From Pseudomonadota bacterium (GTDB taxonomy: Bacteria > Pseudomonadota > Gammaproteobacteria > Steroidobacterales > Steroidobacteraceae): DNA of 8,846 nucleotides. The position numbers and the translations under genes are program-made. The notes under the pieces were generated by a model. That model was not told where the DNA came from. It saw only the letters and a program-made list of their open reading frames with translations, and ran no database searches. Location of the stretch: NCBI GenBank assembly GCA_021817875.1, contig JAKAFQ010000142.1:1-8846 (forward strand), read 5' to 3'. This document shows positions 1 to 7,200 of this stretch, one piece after another. The number at the start of each line of letters is the position of its first letter. Position 1 is the stretch's first letter.

Positions 1-32
1 AATCGAGGCTGGGCAAGAGTTTCTTTCTGCAA

Positions 33-68
33 GCTGAGGCAGAGCGGCTCGCTGAGGCAGAGCGGCTC
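33..68. repeat. Perfect 18-bp tandem duplication (two copies)
   Basis: The 18-mer GCTGAGGCAGAGCGGCTC occurs at 33-50 and again, identical, at 51-68. Read on the minus strand in the frame that would restore the FtsK-gamma helix upstream, it encodes a repeated EPLCLS hexapeptide. Because the unit is a multiple of three, it does not change frame. It looks like a recent slippage duplication in the tail of a decaying or variable gene. It is too short and has too few copies to be called a functional repeat array. Confidence 0.9.
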
Positions 69-72
69 GGCA

Positions 73-228
73 TCACCTATAAACAGTTGCTTCAACAGAT
101 GGGGCGCGGTTGTATCCGAGCCGGTAGCTCCGCCGCACGGTCGAAATCGTAATGGAGCCCCAGGTGGGTATCTCCTGCTTTGCCTGCTCGTAGAGCGGCT
201 CGAGCTCCCGATACTCCTCTTCAGTCAT
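73..228 (-). CDS. Small FtsK-gamma-like winged-helix DNA-binding protein, probably frameshifted
   Basis: This 51-aa protein carries LYEQAKQ near residue 12 and ISTVRRSYRLGYNRA at about 28-42. That is the hallmark of the FtsK/SpoIIIE gamma domain (compare ISxVQRxLxIGYNRAAR), the winged helix that reads KOPS sequences and guides FtsK; no motor domain is present. Stand-alone gamma domains of this kind occur in phages and islands. Immediately after NRA the reading leaves the family pattern (PSVEATVYR, then TGA). The other minus frame gives HLLKQLFIGD and stays open to the window's left edge, so a frame break at the CCCC run near 105 is likely. The start ATG at 228 is preferred because the conserved part begins just after it; a longer reading to 321 would run across the neighbouring membrane gene. 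It lies 7 bp after that gene, with GGAG only 2 bp before ATG, suggesting coupled translation. Family call fairly sure; intactness doubtful. Confidence 0.6.
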   Translation of the reverse strand: MTEEEYRELEPLYEQAKQEIPTWGSITISTVRRSYRLGYNRAPSVEATVYR

Positions 229-235
229 CTCTCCG

Positions 236-370
236 TCACAGCGCGCTGCGAAACCCCTTCTTGATCGCTTTGCGTACCGCGAACCCCATGGCCACGAGCA
301 TCGCCAGCACCCACCCCGCAAGCGTCACGAGCATGAACGCCGCGGCCGCGAGACGCAGATAGTGCCGCAT
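236..370 (-). CDS. 44-aa single-span inner-membrane miniprotein
   Basis: This short ORF has a basic N-terminus (MRHYLR), one hydrophobic stretch at about residues 7-32 (LAAAAFMLVTLAGWVLAML and on to GFAV), then a strongly basic tail (RKAIKKGFRSAL). It should be a single transmembrane helix with a positively charged cytoplasmic end. I recognise no family. Support for it being a real gene comes from packing: its ATG is 3 bp after the TGA of the upstream 68-aa gene, and its own TGA lies 7 bp before the FtsK-gamma gene, all on the minus strand. Its ribosome-binding site is weak (GATGAGCG), so translation may rely on coupling. Possible roles such as a membrane tether or a phage-type small membrane protein are guesses. 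Confidence 0.5.
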   Translation of the reverse strand: MRHYLRLAAAAFMLVTLAGWVLAMLVAMGFAVRKAIKKGFRSAL

Positions 371-373
371 CGC

Positions 374-580
374 TCATCGGACCACGGCACCGCTGGACGA
401 TGCGGCGGCTGAGCGCGAGATCATGCCCTCGACCCCGCGTTCGAACCGCTCGACCTTTGCGATCGCGCGGCCGAGCCCGGCCTGCAGCACCTTGGCCTCC
501 GCAAGCGTGAGCCGAACATCACGTCCGTCGATGCGCACATGAATCGGCGCTGAGCCGAGAATATGTGAAGATGCAGTCAT
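374..580 (-). CDS. 68-aa hypothetical protein, first gene of the minus-strand mini-operon
   Basis: The protein begins MTASSHILGS. It then has a short strand-turn-strand (IHVRIDGRDVRLTL) followed by one long amphipathic helix (AEAKVLQAGLGRAIAKVERF) and a Ser/Ala-rich tail. The pattern of a small beta hairpin ending in LTxxEA and a helix is common in tiny phage and island proteins, but I can assign no function. The start at 580 is chosen because AGGGG stands about 6 bp upstream and the conserved-looking part starts just inside; the same frame is open further upstream to 901, but that would read antisense through a lipoprotein gene. It overlaps nothing and ends 3 bp before the next ATG, so it heads a three-gene unit. 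Confidence 0.5.
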   Translation of the reverse strand: MTASSHILGSAPIHVRIDGRDVRLTLAEAKVLQAGLGRAIAKVERFERGVEGMISRSAAASSSGAVVR

Positions 581-742
581 TCCGACCCCTGCACAAATTG
601 TGATGTTGGCATTCAGTCTAGTGACTCGGTACTGCCGAGGCATGCCGATAATTCGAACGCCGTTCAGGAACTCCCCGCAGAGAATTCGCCGTTTTCTCGT
701 ATCATGAGAGCAAGTAGCGAAATCCACCGGGGAGGGCCGGAG
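581..742. promoter_or_regulatory. Divergent intergenic region with a short inverted repeat
   Basis: These 162 bp separate a leftward and a rightward gene and must hold both promoters. At 625-639 there is a perfect 5-bp-arm inverted repeat CTCGG-tactg-CCGAG, possibly an operator. Going right, TATCAT (700-705) matches a sigma-70 -10 box at five of six positions but has no convincing -35 at 16-18 bp. Going left, the complement of 615-620 reads TAGACT, a four-of-six -10. Neither promoter is certain. Confidence 0.3.
729..736 (+). promoter_or_regulatory. Strong ribosome-binding site that fixes the TTG start
   Basis: GGGGAGGG lies 6 bp upstream of the TTG at 743 and decides the lipoprotein start. 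The same eight bases also satisfy the KOPS consensus GGGNAGGG read by FtsK gamma domains; see findings. Confidence 0.7.
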
Positions 743-1108
743 TTGAAACTTAAACGCTTGATGCTTGCCACCACCGCCGTAGCCCTCGTCGGGTGCGCGC
801 ACGCCAGCGGCTTCACTGGGAAATGGATCGTGGCACGCGGGGACACGCCTCGCCTGATCATCACGAACCAGGGGCAAGGCCACTACACAATGGTGGAGCA
901 ACGGGCAGTATTTGTTGGGGCACGCCTCACCTGGGTTAAAGTCGCAGTGTGTGAGTTAACCCGCGAAGGCGCGCAACTCAAGGGACATCTCACGCAATTA
1001 CCGGAAGCGACGTTCACCTTGACGCAGCTAGGGCCGGAGCGGATCGTCTTCACCAGCCCGGACCGCGGCATCTTTGGCCCCCCTCTCGCATTCCGCAGGA
1101 CTCACTGA
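743..1108 (+). CDS. Small lipoprotein, 121 aa, TTG start
   Basis: An N-terminal signal peptide (MKLKRLMLATTAVALVGC) has a basic n-region, a hydrophobic core and a lipobox L-V-G-C with the lipidated cysteine at residue 18, so the product should be exported and anchored in the inner or outer membrane. The mature part (FTGKWIVARGDTPRLIITNQ and on) alternates strand-like segments and looks like a small beta-barrel or lipocalin-like fold. I recognise no specific family. The TTG at 743 is preferred over the ATG at 704: it is preceded by a strong GGGGAGGG ribosome-binding site at 729-736 with 6 bp spacing, and it gives a normal-length signal peptide, whereas 704 has no ribosome-binding site and adds a polar leader. 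The gene stands alone, 174 bp before the next one. Confidence 0.75.
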   Translation: MKLKRLMLATTAVALVGCAHASGFTGKWIVARGDTPRLIITNQGQGHYTMVEQRAVFVGARLTWVKVAVCELTREGAQLKGHLTQLPEATFTLTQLGPERIVFTSPDRGIFGPPLAFRRTH

Positions 1109-1282
1109 GCGACTGCCGTGTCGCACGAAATCGCACAGACCCGTCCGGGCGGCGCGAGCGCCTCGAGGAACACCATTGATCCGTTCACTTTACCCCGAGC
1201 ACGAGCCACGGGCTGGAGTCACGCCAAAGCCACATGAGCGTCGTCAGTCGCTTGTGCGGATTGTTAAGACTTTGGAGGACCC
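1109..1282. other. Intergenic region, little visible structure
   Basis: This stretch of 174 bp has no convincing gene; the short ORFs across it lack ribosome-binding sites. Right after the lipoprotein stop, GCGAC (1109-1113) and GTCGC (1120-1124) can pair around a 6-nt loop. GGCGC (1151-1155) and GCGCC (1158-1162) pair around 2 nt. Neither is followed by a T-run, so they are not good intrinsic terminators. I see no convincing promoter for the downstream membrane gene. Confidence 0.35.
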
Positions 1283-1645
1283 ATGTGGGTAGTGCTATTG
1301 ATTCTGTTCGTGGCCAGCGAGACCACGCAAGGTCTCGCAACACTCTTCGGGTCCACTTCAGTGTTTGGCGATGTGGCGGCTACGTTCATAACCACTGCGG
1401 CGTACGTCATAGCTCTCCATCGCCTTCAGCGCCGACCACTCTCGGAAGCGGCCCTCGGGATTACCCTCATGGCCGGCAACGGCGTCATTTATATGGCGTT
1501 TGACGGGAAGAACGGGTTTCTTCTACCGAATTCGCTTTCTTGGGTACACCCCGTCTCCGCGATCACCTTCTTCGGAGTCAGTCTCTTGGTTGCGCTCGTC
1601 GCTACCCTTCACTTTCTGTACCCACAGAGTGTGTCGAAACAATAG
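1283..1645 (+). CDS. Four-helix membrane protein of unknown function, 120 aa
   Basis: Hydrophobic segments lie at about residues 2-20, 29-46 (ATFITTAAYVIAL), 55-73 (ALGITLMAGNGVIYMAF) and 93-113 (AITFFGVSLLVALVATLHF). A basic loop HRLQRRP lies between the second and third, which should be cytoplasmic. This predicts a small polytopic inner-membrane protein. There are no recognisable catalytic or transport motifs and I cannot name a family. The ATG start has a GGAGG ribosome-binding site at 1274-1278, 4 bp away. Its stop is 10 bp before the ATG of the next gene, so the two are probably co-transcribed. Its codon use is slightly less GC-rich than that of the downstream genes. Confidence 0.7.
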   Translation: MWVVLLILFVASETTQGLATLFGSTSVFGDVAATFITTAAYVIALHRLQRRPLSEAALGITLMAGNGVIYMAFDGKNGFLLPNSLSWVHPVSAITFFGVSLLVALVATLHFLYPQSVSKQ

Positions 1646-1655
1646 CGGGGGATCG

Positions 1656-2447
1656 ATGTCGACCTCAACTGCAAACCGACCGCACTCTTCAGGCTCCAGC
1701 GCAGCGCAGGCGATGCAGGCCCTCGCGGACGCGTACGTCGAGGGTTACGAGCTTCGCGATGCCGAGGATGCGAACGGCAACACGGGCGATTACCCTCCGA
1801 ACGAGCGCGAGCAGATGCTCATCCAGGACGCGGTCAATGGACTGATCGCCGACGATGACTTCCTCACCGCCGCGGGCCTCTCCTACCTCGAGCGCCAACG
1901 CCAACGCCGCACTGAAGGCCGCTGCCTTGGGTGTGGGGCTCCCGCCGGGCAGCACTGGGGGAATCGGCCGGAGTGCTCCGCGCAGGCCTCCACGAATGAC
2001 CGACTCGAGACGCTCGAGCGCATCGCCGAGCTCGCGAGCGAACTGTGCAATGCCGTTGACTGCGAGTCAGAGGATGTCGGCGGCACGCGCCCCTCTCTTG
2101 TGATACTGCGGGAAATCGGACCGCTGACTGACCGGCTCGCGAAGTGCTCCACTGCCGCGCTGCCCGCGCGGGCCGAGGCTGTACCGCCTGAAACGAACGC
2201 AACCCCGCCGGTGGGGCTGCTCGTCAGTATGGCGATTCGGCTGGACCACGGCCTGGGCTGCCCAGGGTATTACGACAGCCCGGCCTTCAGCGCCTCGGGC
2301 CTTACCCACAAGCGCCGGCTCGAGGCTGCGATGAGCACGGCCCGCCAGCTATGGGAGGAGGTCACGGGACAGGGCTTCTATTCGAGGGAGAAGGAACAGC
2401 AGTACGCGCGGCTGGCTCAGGACCTCCCCGCGACGGGGACTGTGTGA
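1656..2447 (+). CDS. 263-aa hypothetical protein with CCHC zinc-knuckle-like motif
   Basis: After a Ser/Ala-rich start, residues 17-85 look helical and acidic. Residues 90-107 hold C90-x2-C93-x6-H100-x6-C107 (CLGCGAPAGQH, then PEC), a plausible zinc-binding knuckle. Residues 115-165 are helical. A Pro/Ala linker (169-186) leads to a conserved-looking C-terminal part at 190-255 containing MAIRLDHGLGCPGYYDSP and WEEVTGQGFY. That C-terminal part resembles small phage-type proteins of unknown role; I cannot give a family name. The ATG at 1656 is preferred over upstream in-frame starts that overlap the membrane gene, and GCGGGGG lies 5 bp upstream. The stop TGA at 2445-2447 overlaps the GTG of the PAPS-reductase-like gene, so the two proteins are probably made together. 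Possible role, inferred only: nucleic-acid or protein binding partner of that enzyme. Confidence 0.75.
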   Translation: MSTSTANRPHSSGSSAAQAMQALADAYVEGYELRDAEDANGNTGDYPPNEREQMLIQDAVNGLIADDDFLTAAGLSYLERQRQRRTEGRCLGCGAPAGQHWGNRPECSAQASTNDRLETLERIAELASELCNAVDCESEDVGGTRPSLVILREIGPLTDRLAKCSTAALPARAEAVPPETNATPPVGLLVSMAIRLDHGLGCPGYYDSPAFSASGLTHKRRLEAAMSTARQLWEEVTGQGFYSREKEQQYARLAQDLPATGTV

Positions 2448-3532
2448 AGAGATCCACTCTGCCGCCTGCGGTGCCGGTCGCATCGACTCTCGAGGTCGAC
2501 ACGCTCATTGCCGCCGATGCGCCCGTGGCTGTTGGAGTCTCCGGGGGAAAGGACAGTCAGGCGGCAGCCCTTGCGGTGTTCGCCCACCTGGATGCGGCGG
2601 GGCACAGGGGCCCTCGGATTCTGATCCACAGTGACTTGGGAGTCGTCGAGTGGGACCAGTCCCGCCCTGTGTGTGAACGACTAGCCAGGCACCTCGGCGT
2701 CGAGCTCATTGTGGTCCGCCGAAAGAGTGGAGATCTGATGGACCGGTGGGAGTCGCGATGGGAATCGAGTAAGCGCCGCTACGCCGCGCTCGAAACCGTC
2801 ACGCTTGTCCTACCGTGGTCCACACCCTCCATGCGCTTTTGCACCTCGGAGTTGAAGACCCACCTCATCTCCGCGGAGCTTCGTCGGCGGTTCGGCCCGC
2901 GGAAGTTCTTGAATGTGACGGGCGTCCGCCGGGAGGAGAGCGCCGCGCGCGCACGGGGGACCATTGCGACCCTGGAGTCCGATGGCCGCGCGATCTCCTG
3001 GCGGCCGATCTCGGACTGGACACAAGCTGACGTGTTCGCCTATATCGCAGCAAATGGGCTGCCCGTGCACCAGGCGTACACTGAACTGGGGATGTCGAGA
3101 GTTTCTTGCCGGTTCTGCATCATGTCGAAGCAGGCGGATCTCCTCGCGGCCGCGGCCGCGGAAGAATCGCATGACCTGTACCGGCGCATGGTGACGCTGG
3201 AGACAGCGAGCACATTTGCATTCCAGGGCTCGAAGTGGCTCGGGGACATAGCTCCGCAGTTGCTGAGCGAGTCGGCGCGAGCCGCGTTCGGCCTTGCCAA
3301 GGGCAAAGCCGCCCGGCGCGTAGCACTCGAAAAGAAACTCTCTCGTGAGATGATGTACGTGAAAGGCTGGCCCACGCGAATGCTCACCGACGAGGAGGCG
3401 GCGCTTCTCGCCAGCGTCCGATCCCAGGTGAGCGACCTGCTGGGTATCAAGGCGAGCTACCTCGATGTACCGAGCATTCACGACCGGTACGCGGAACTCA
3501 TGTCCGCGAGTGAGTACCGGGATGCCGCGTAG
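2444..3532 (+). CDS. PAPS-reductase-family PP-loop protein, 362 aa
   Basis: The protein has the ATP-pyrophosphatase PP-loop SGGKDS at residues 33-38 (VGVSGGKDSQAAAL). RFCTSELKT follows with C133, then TGVRREESAARA (158-170), then WRPISDWTQADVFAYI, and VSCRFCIMSKQ with C222 and C225. A fourth cysteine is C77. This order is that of phosphoadenosine-phosphosulfate-reductase-like proteins common in phages and related to DndC/SspD of DNA phosphorothioation. The family activates a substrate by adenylation or binds an adenylyl sulfur donor. The clustered cysteines could hold an Fe-S cluster as in DndC, but the substrate here is unknown and no dnd or ssp partners are present. The start is GTG at 2444, overlapping the previous stop as GTGA; upstream in-frame ATG 2351 would add 31 unconserved-looking residues inside the neighbour. 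Housekeeping cysH is unlikely given context and length. Confidence 0.88.
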   Translation: MKRSTLPPAVPVASTLEVDTLIAADAPVAVGVSGGKDSQAAALAVFAHLDAAGHRGPRILIHSDLGVVEWDQSRPVCERLARHLGVELIVVRRKSGDLMDRWESRWESSKRRYAALETVTLVLPWSTPSMRFCTSELKTHLISAELRRRFGPRKFLNVTGVRREESAARARGTIATLESDGRAISWRPISDWTQADVFAYIAANGLPVHQAYTELGMSRVSCRFCIMSKQADLLAAAAAEESHDLYRRMVTLETASTFAFQGSKWLGDIAPQLLSESARAAFGLAKGKAARRVALEKKLSREMMYVKGWPTRMLTDEEAALLASVRSQVSDLLGIKASYLDVPSIHDRYAELMSASEYRDAA

Positions 3533-3677
3533 GTGCGACGGCAAGTCTGAGCCGCATTCAGCAAACACAGCCTCACCGCGTTGAATCCGAATCCGGTTCG
3601 GCAACCTGCGGCGTCTCCCGCGATCCAGCCAGATAAAATAAAACTGTCGGCTGGATAAACGAGGCGGGAGGAGCTCA
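3533..3677. promoter_or_regulatory. Intergenic promoter/leader region of the NDT-like operon
   Basis: The 145-bp gap separates two co-directional units. It contains a tandem GAATCC pair (3583-3594) overlapping a small inverted repeat CCGAA-tccgg-TTCGG (3587-3601). Further right is a larger inverted repeat around an AT-rich core at 3623-3656, and then a strong GGGAGGAG ribosome-binding site (3665-3672), 5 bp before the GTG at 3678. TAAAAT at 3634-3639 is a good -10 candidate, but no clear -35 sits at the right spacing, so an activator or alternative sigma may be needed. No T-tract terminator is visible for the PAPS-reductase-like gene. Confidence 0.5.
3623..3656. promoter_or_regulatory. 8-bp-arm inverted repeat around AT-rich core (putative operator)
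   Basis: ATCCAGCC (3623-3630) and GGCTGGAT (3649-3656) are perfect inverse complements, 18 bp apart. The loop is conspicuously AT-rich for this DNA and holds the -10-like TAAAAT. The layout fits a dimeric regulator clamping a promoter, or a hairpin in the mRNA leader. It lies 22 bp upstream of the GTG of the NDT-like gene. Confidence 0.5.
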
Positions 3678-4214
3678 GTGAATGCACGTAGGGTGGGTCT
3701 GACCCCGGCCGGTGCGCCGGCGCAGCCGGACGAGCAGGTGCCGCAGCATGGCGCCACCGATGCCCGCCCCCTCAAGATCTACGTCGCCTCGAGGGCTTCA
3801 ATCCCCGCTCGCGCCGCGCTGTGGCGCGACCTGCGTGATCGGCACGGTGCGCGAATCATCTCGTCCTGGATCGATGAGGCAGGAGAGGGCGAAACGGAGG
3901 ATTTCGCTGATCTCTGGGCGCGGATCCTGGGTGCAGTCGAGGTCTGCGACCGGCTGGTGCTCTACGTCGAAGCCGGCGACTTCCCCCTGAAGGGGGCGCT
4001 CATTGAGGTCGGCGCAGCGCTCGCGCTCGGAAAGGCGGTATGGGTGATCGGGTTGGGCGTCGTCCTCGAGGAGCGCTCGTGCCGACCGATCGGCTCCTGG
4101 ATCAATCACCCGCGGGACGAGCGCATCGTGCTCGATGCCACGGCGAATGATGTGGCTCAAGCCGTCGGCCTCGGGTGCCAGGATCCGGCTGGGCTCGCAG
4201 TAACCCGCCGATGA
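3678..4214 (+). CDS. Nucleoside 2-deoxyribosyltransferase-like protein, 178 aa
   Basis: After a roughly 30-residue Pro/Ala-rich extension, the fold starts with strand LKIYVAS (32-38). SSWIDEAGEGE (62-72) follows, then ADLWARILGAVEVCDRLVLYVE (77-98, with D91), then KGALIEVGAALALGKAVWVIG (105-125). The last element matches the NDT/DUF4406-type pattern E-x-G-x-A-x-x-x-GKxV, with E110 at the place of the catalytic glutamate. Related proteins are frequent in phages, and true NDTs exchange bases between deoxynucleosides; activity here is not proven. GTG at 3678 is chosen for the strong ribosome-binding site GGGAGGAG at 5 bp; no later start precedes the first strand. The stop overlaps the next start as ATGA (4211-4214), so it is translationally coupled to the 1151-aa protein. 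It heads an apparent three-gene operon. Confidence 0.72.
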   Translation: MNARRVGLTPAGAPAQPDEQVPQHGATDARPLKIYVASRASIPARAALWRDLRDRHGARIISSWIDEAGEGETEDFADLWARILGAVEVCDRLVLYVEAGDFPLKGALIEVGAALALGKAVWVIGLGVVLEERSCRPIGSWINHPRDERIVLDATANDVAQAVGLGCQDPAGLAVTRR

Positions 4215-7200
4215 GCCCCAAGCACGTGGCAGTCGCGCCGCCGGCCGAGCCGGCCCGCATCGAGCGCTTCCAGTCGCTGCAGCCGGGGCGCTACTGGCGC
4301 GCCCGGTGTGCCATTCCAGAGCAAGGCATCGAGGCCGGCGAGGTACTGCTGCTGCAGTCACTGCGTTTCGCCGATGACCGCCCACACACGGTGATCCTGC
4401 GCCCGCACCCGAGCAAGATCGGCACCCAGACCCATCTCGAGATCCCGCAGAGCGACGGATCGGTGAAAGAGACCTGGTTCCGCTACGACGAGCATCGCTT
4501 CCGCGTGCCCGATTTCCTCGACAAGTTCGAATTCGAACCGGACCACGAGCGCGTACGCGCCGCGGAGGTCGCCGAGATCCAGGGCCACATCAGCGAGCTG
4601 CAGAACGAGCTCGTCGCCGGTCAGCACGATCCTGCGCGCCTGGCCGGGTACATCGAGGAGGGTCTGCGCGAGCAGAGCACCCCGCCGGACGATGAGGATG
4701 AGGAAGCGGCGGAAGACGAAGACGTGCCCACCCCCAGGTCCTCGCCGCCGGCGCCGGCGGCCGTGACGCCCGCGGCCGGGGCGCTTGTGACGCAGGCATC
4801 GCAAACCTCCGATCTCGTGAGTGTCTCCCGAGGCTCGCTCAAAGGAGCGCTCGAGAGTGGGGTCAGCCCCGAGCGTATCCAGGCGCTACGCCAGGTCGCC
4901 CAGCGCGAGCATCGCATCGCGACTCTGAAGGCGAAGTGGATCAAGGAAAAGACGGGCGAGATCGCAGAGACGCTCTCCGAGCTCACCCCGTTCTTCGAGG
5001 AGCAGGCGGCCGCAGCGCTCGCCCAAACCGAGGACGTTCGCAATTACGTCGATAAGCTGATGCAGGGGATTGCCTCGCTCGATCTCTACGTCGGCAAAGG
5101 GGTCGAGGTCGACACCATCGCCGAGGGCGCACCGGCCCGCGAGGATATCCCGCTCACCATCGTGCAGCGCAAGCTCGTCATGTGTGAGGAACTCGCGCTC
5201 TGGGTTGACGTCGGCGCGGACTTCGATTTCTCCCGTGAGGGCCATTTCTTCGAAGCCTTGCGCGAGAACGAGAGCCTGGTGCGCCAGATCTTCCCCACCG
5301 AGCGCTGCGTGCTCGTGATGGCCACGACGCGCTACGACATCGACTACGGCGACAAGTGGGACAATGCCGTACGCAACCGGGAAAATAAAAAGGTGTTCCT
5401 GTTGGTGCGAAACGGGGCGAATATCCACCGGGTGTTCTCTCCGGTGGAGAGCCACCTCGGCGCCGCACGGCTCTTCCCGGCCGTCGATGAGCAGGACCGG
5501 GTCTTCCGCGGCATCGATGGGCGCGAGATCAAGTTCGAGGACCTCGCCTACACCGACAAGCTCGCCGTGCACGAAGCGCACGCGCTGCACTACAAGCGCT
5601 TCCTGCTGCTGATCTGCGGGCTCGATCATCGCCTGAAGCTCTTCGGCACCTTCTACCCTGGGCCCGCCTCCTTCGAATTCGTCTCACTCGAGTTCCAGGC
5701 CGCGCACCTGAACTTCCTCTGCGATGAGGGCCGCTCGGTACTCGCCGAGGACCGCCAACCGCTGCGTCAGTGGATTGCCGAGAAGAATGGCTACCTGCGC
5801 TCAGGCAGCCGGGTGCTGTGCAGCTGGCACGGGCTGATGAATCCCACGACCGCCCCAGGGGCGTGCTTTCGCGACTCGAGCGGCCGCGGATTCGAGCGCC
5901 GCTACACCCCCGGGCGCAGCATTGACCTTGCGATCGCCTACCGCGAGGGGGAATCGATCTGCGTCGACACCGAAGTGTCGGGTTACTCATACACCTCACA
6001 CAAGGATCGGCGCTTCAACTGCCGCGTCGACCTCACGGCCTTCCGTGACGATTACAGCTACGATGACATCCTGACGCACCTGTGCCTCGATGCAGTGCGC
6101 CCCGAGGAGATCGCCGGCTACCTGCACAGCCGAGAGGCGCGGCGCGATCACGTCTACTACATCCGCTTCTTCAAGCACGCGCTCGCCCATCTCGAGGCCG
6201 AACGTGCACAGGAGGCCCCCGCCCGCGCAGCGCTCCTCGAGGCGCTCACCACCGCGAATCTCGCCTCGGGTAAGGAGGCGTTGGATCTCATCGACCAGGC
6301 GGTGATTGCCTGGCGCGCAGTGAATGGAGGCAAAGCACTGCCCGGGCCCGAGAGTCAGGGCGGTGCGGCTTGGCGTGCGCTCCTCGATCAGATGTTCGTG
6401 CTCGCCCGAAGCGGCAATCGGCTTCTCGAGGAAACCGAATCCCTCGCCGCGGCGCTCGGGCTCACTCCCCTGCGTCTCGTGCTCTCGGGGCGGGCAAAGC
6501 CGGTGCTCTATGCTGCACCACGCGAGTCCGAGCGCGATGACCGGCTCGAGCCTCATGCCTGGGTGCATCGCCTGACGCTCGAGCGCGGCAAGCGAGTGTT
6601 CACGGTGAAATCCGACCGCTGGGCGAGCCTGCCGACGGTCGCCGCCGGCGAGACCACGCTGAAAGAGTGGCCGGGTGCGGCGGACTGGGTAGAGCACCCG
6701 AGCGCATTTCGCTCCCTCGCGCACAAGCGCGAGTGCCTGGAGCGGGTGGAGGGCTTTGCTGAGCAGCTCGCTCCCTTGGCAGCCCCGCTCTCGCCCGAGC
6801 GCTACCGGGCGTTGCTCGAGACTTGGCGCACGTTGCGCCGCGAGGCTACGCGCCACTCGCGACTCGTGCACAACCCCTGGCTCGTGATCCCCTTCGGGGT
6901 CCTGCGCAAACACGGGCGGCAGACCCATGGCGTGCGCTATCTCTGTGTCGGCACGAGCGCCCCGCATGCGCTGCTCTACCGCCTCGCCCCGAGTGAGATC
7001 GAGGCCACCGCGCTGCGCGAGGAGTTCATCGGCGAGTACGCCGACCGCGGCCGTGCGCGTGAGCGCTTCATGCGTGATGTCGCCGACCACCGCACCTTCT
7101 CGCTCCTCGAGCTCTCCCTGGCCCACTACGCACACGTGCGAAACGGGTTCTTCGGCGCGCACAAGGGCTACGGGTTCCCATCGATCGAGGGTCGCCCGCA

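Noticed and set aside
374..901. 175-aa minus ORF extending the 68-aa gene upstream
   Set aside because: The upstream part is antisense to the lipoprotein signal peptide and its ribosome-binding site; the ATG at 580 has a better site.
1151..1162. GGCGC/GCGCC hairpin as a terminator
   Set aside because: Loop of only two bases and no T-tract; too weak to call.
1074..1292. 72-aa plus ORF filling the gap after the first lipoprotein
   Set aside because: No ribosome-binding site, Arg/Pro-rich random composition, and it overlaps the lipoprotein end.
3587..3601. tRNA T-arm-like sequence (GAATCC/GGTTCG)
   Set aside because: No acceptor stem, anticodon arm or CCA-end context around it on either strand; not a tRNA or an obvious attachment site.
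2810..3775. 321-aa minus-strand ORF across the PAPS-reductase-like gene and the intergenic gap
   Set aside because: The sense strand carries clear family motifs (SGGKDS, CRFC); the antisense reading is Arg-rich noise.
4886..5629. 247-aa antisense ORF over the giant gene
   Set aside because: Complementary shadow of the coiled-coil and core region; low-complexity Asp/Leu/Val composition mirrors sense codons.
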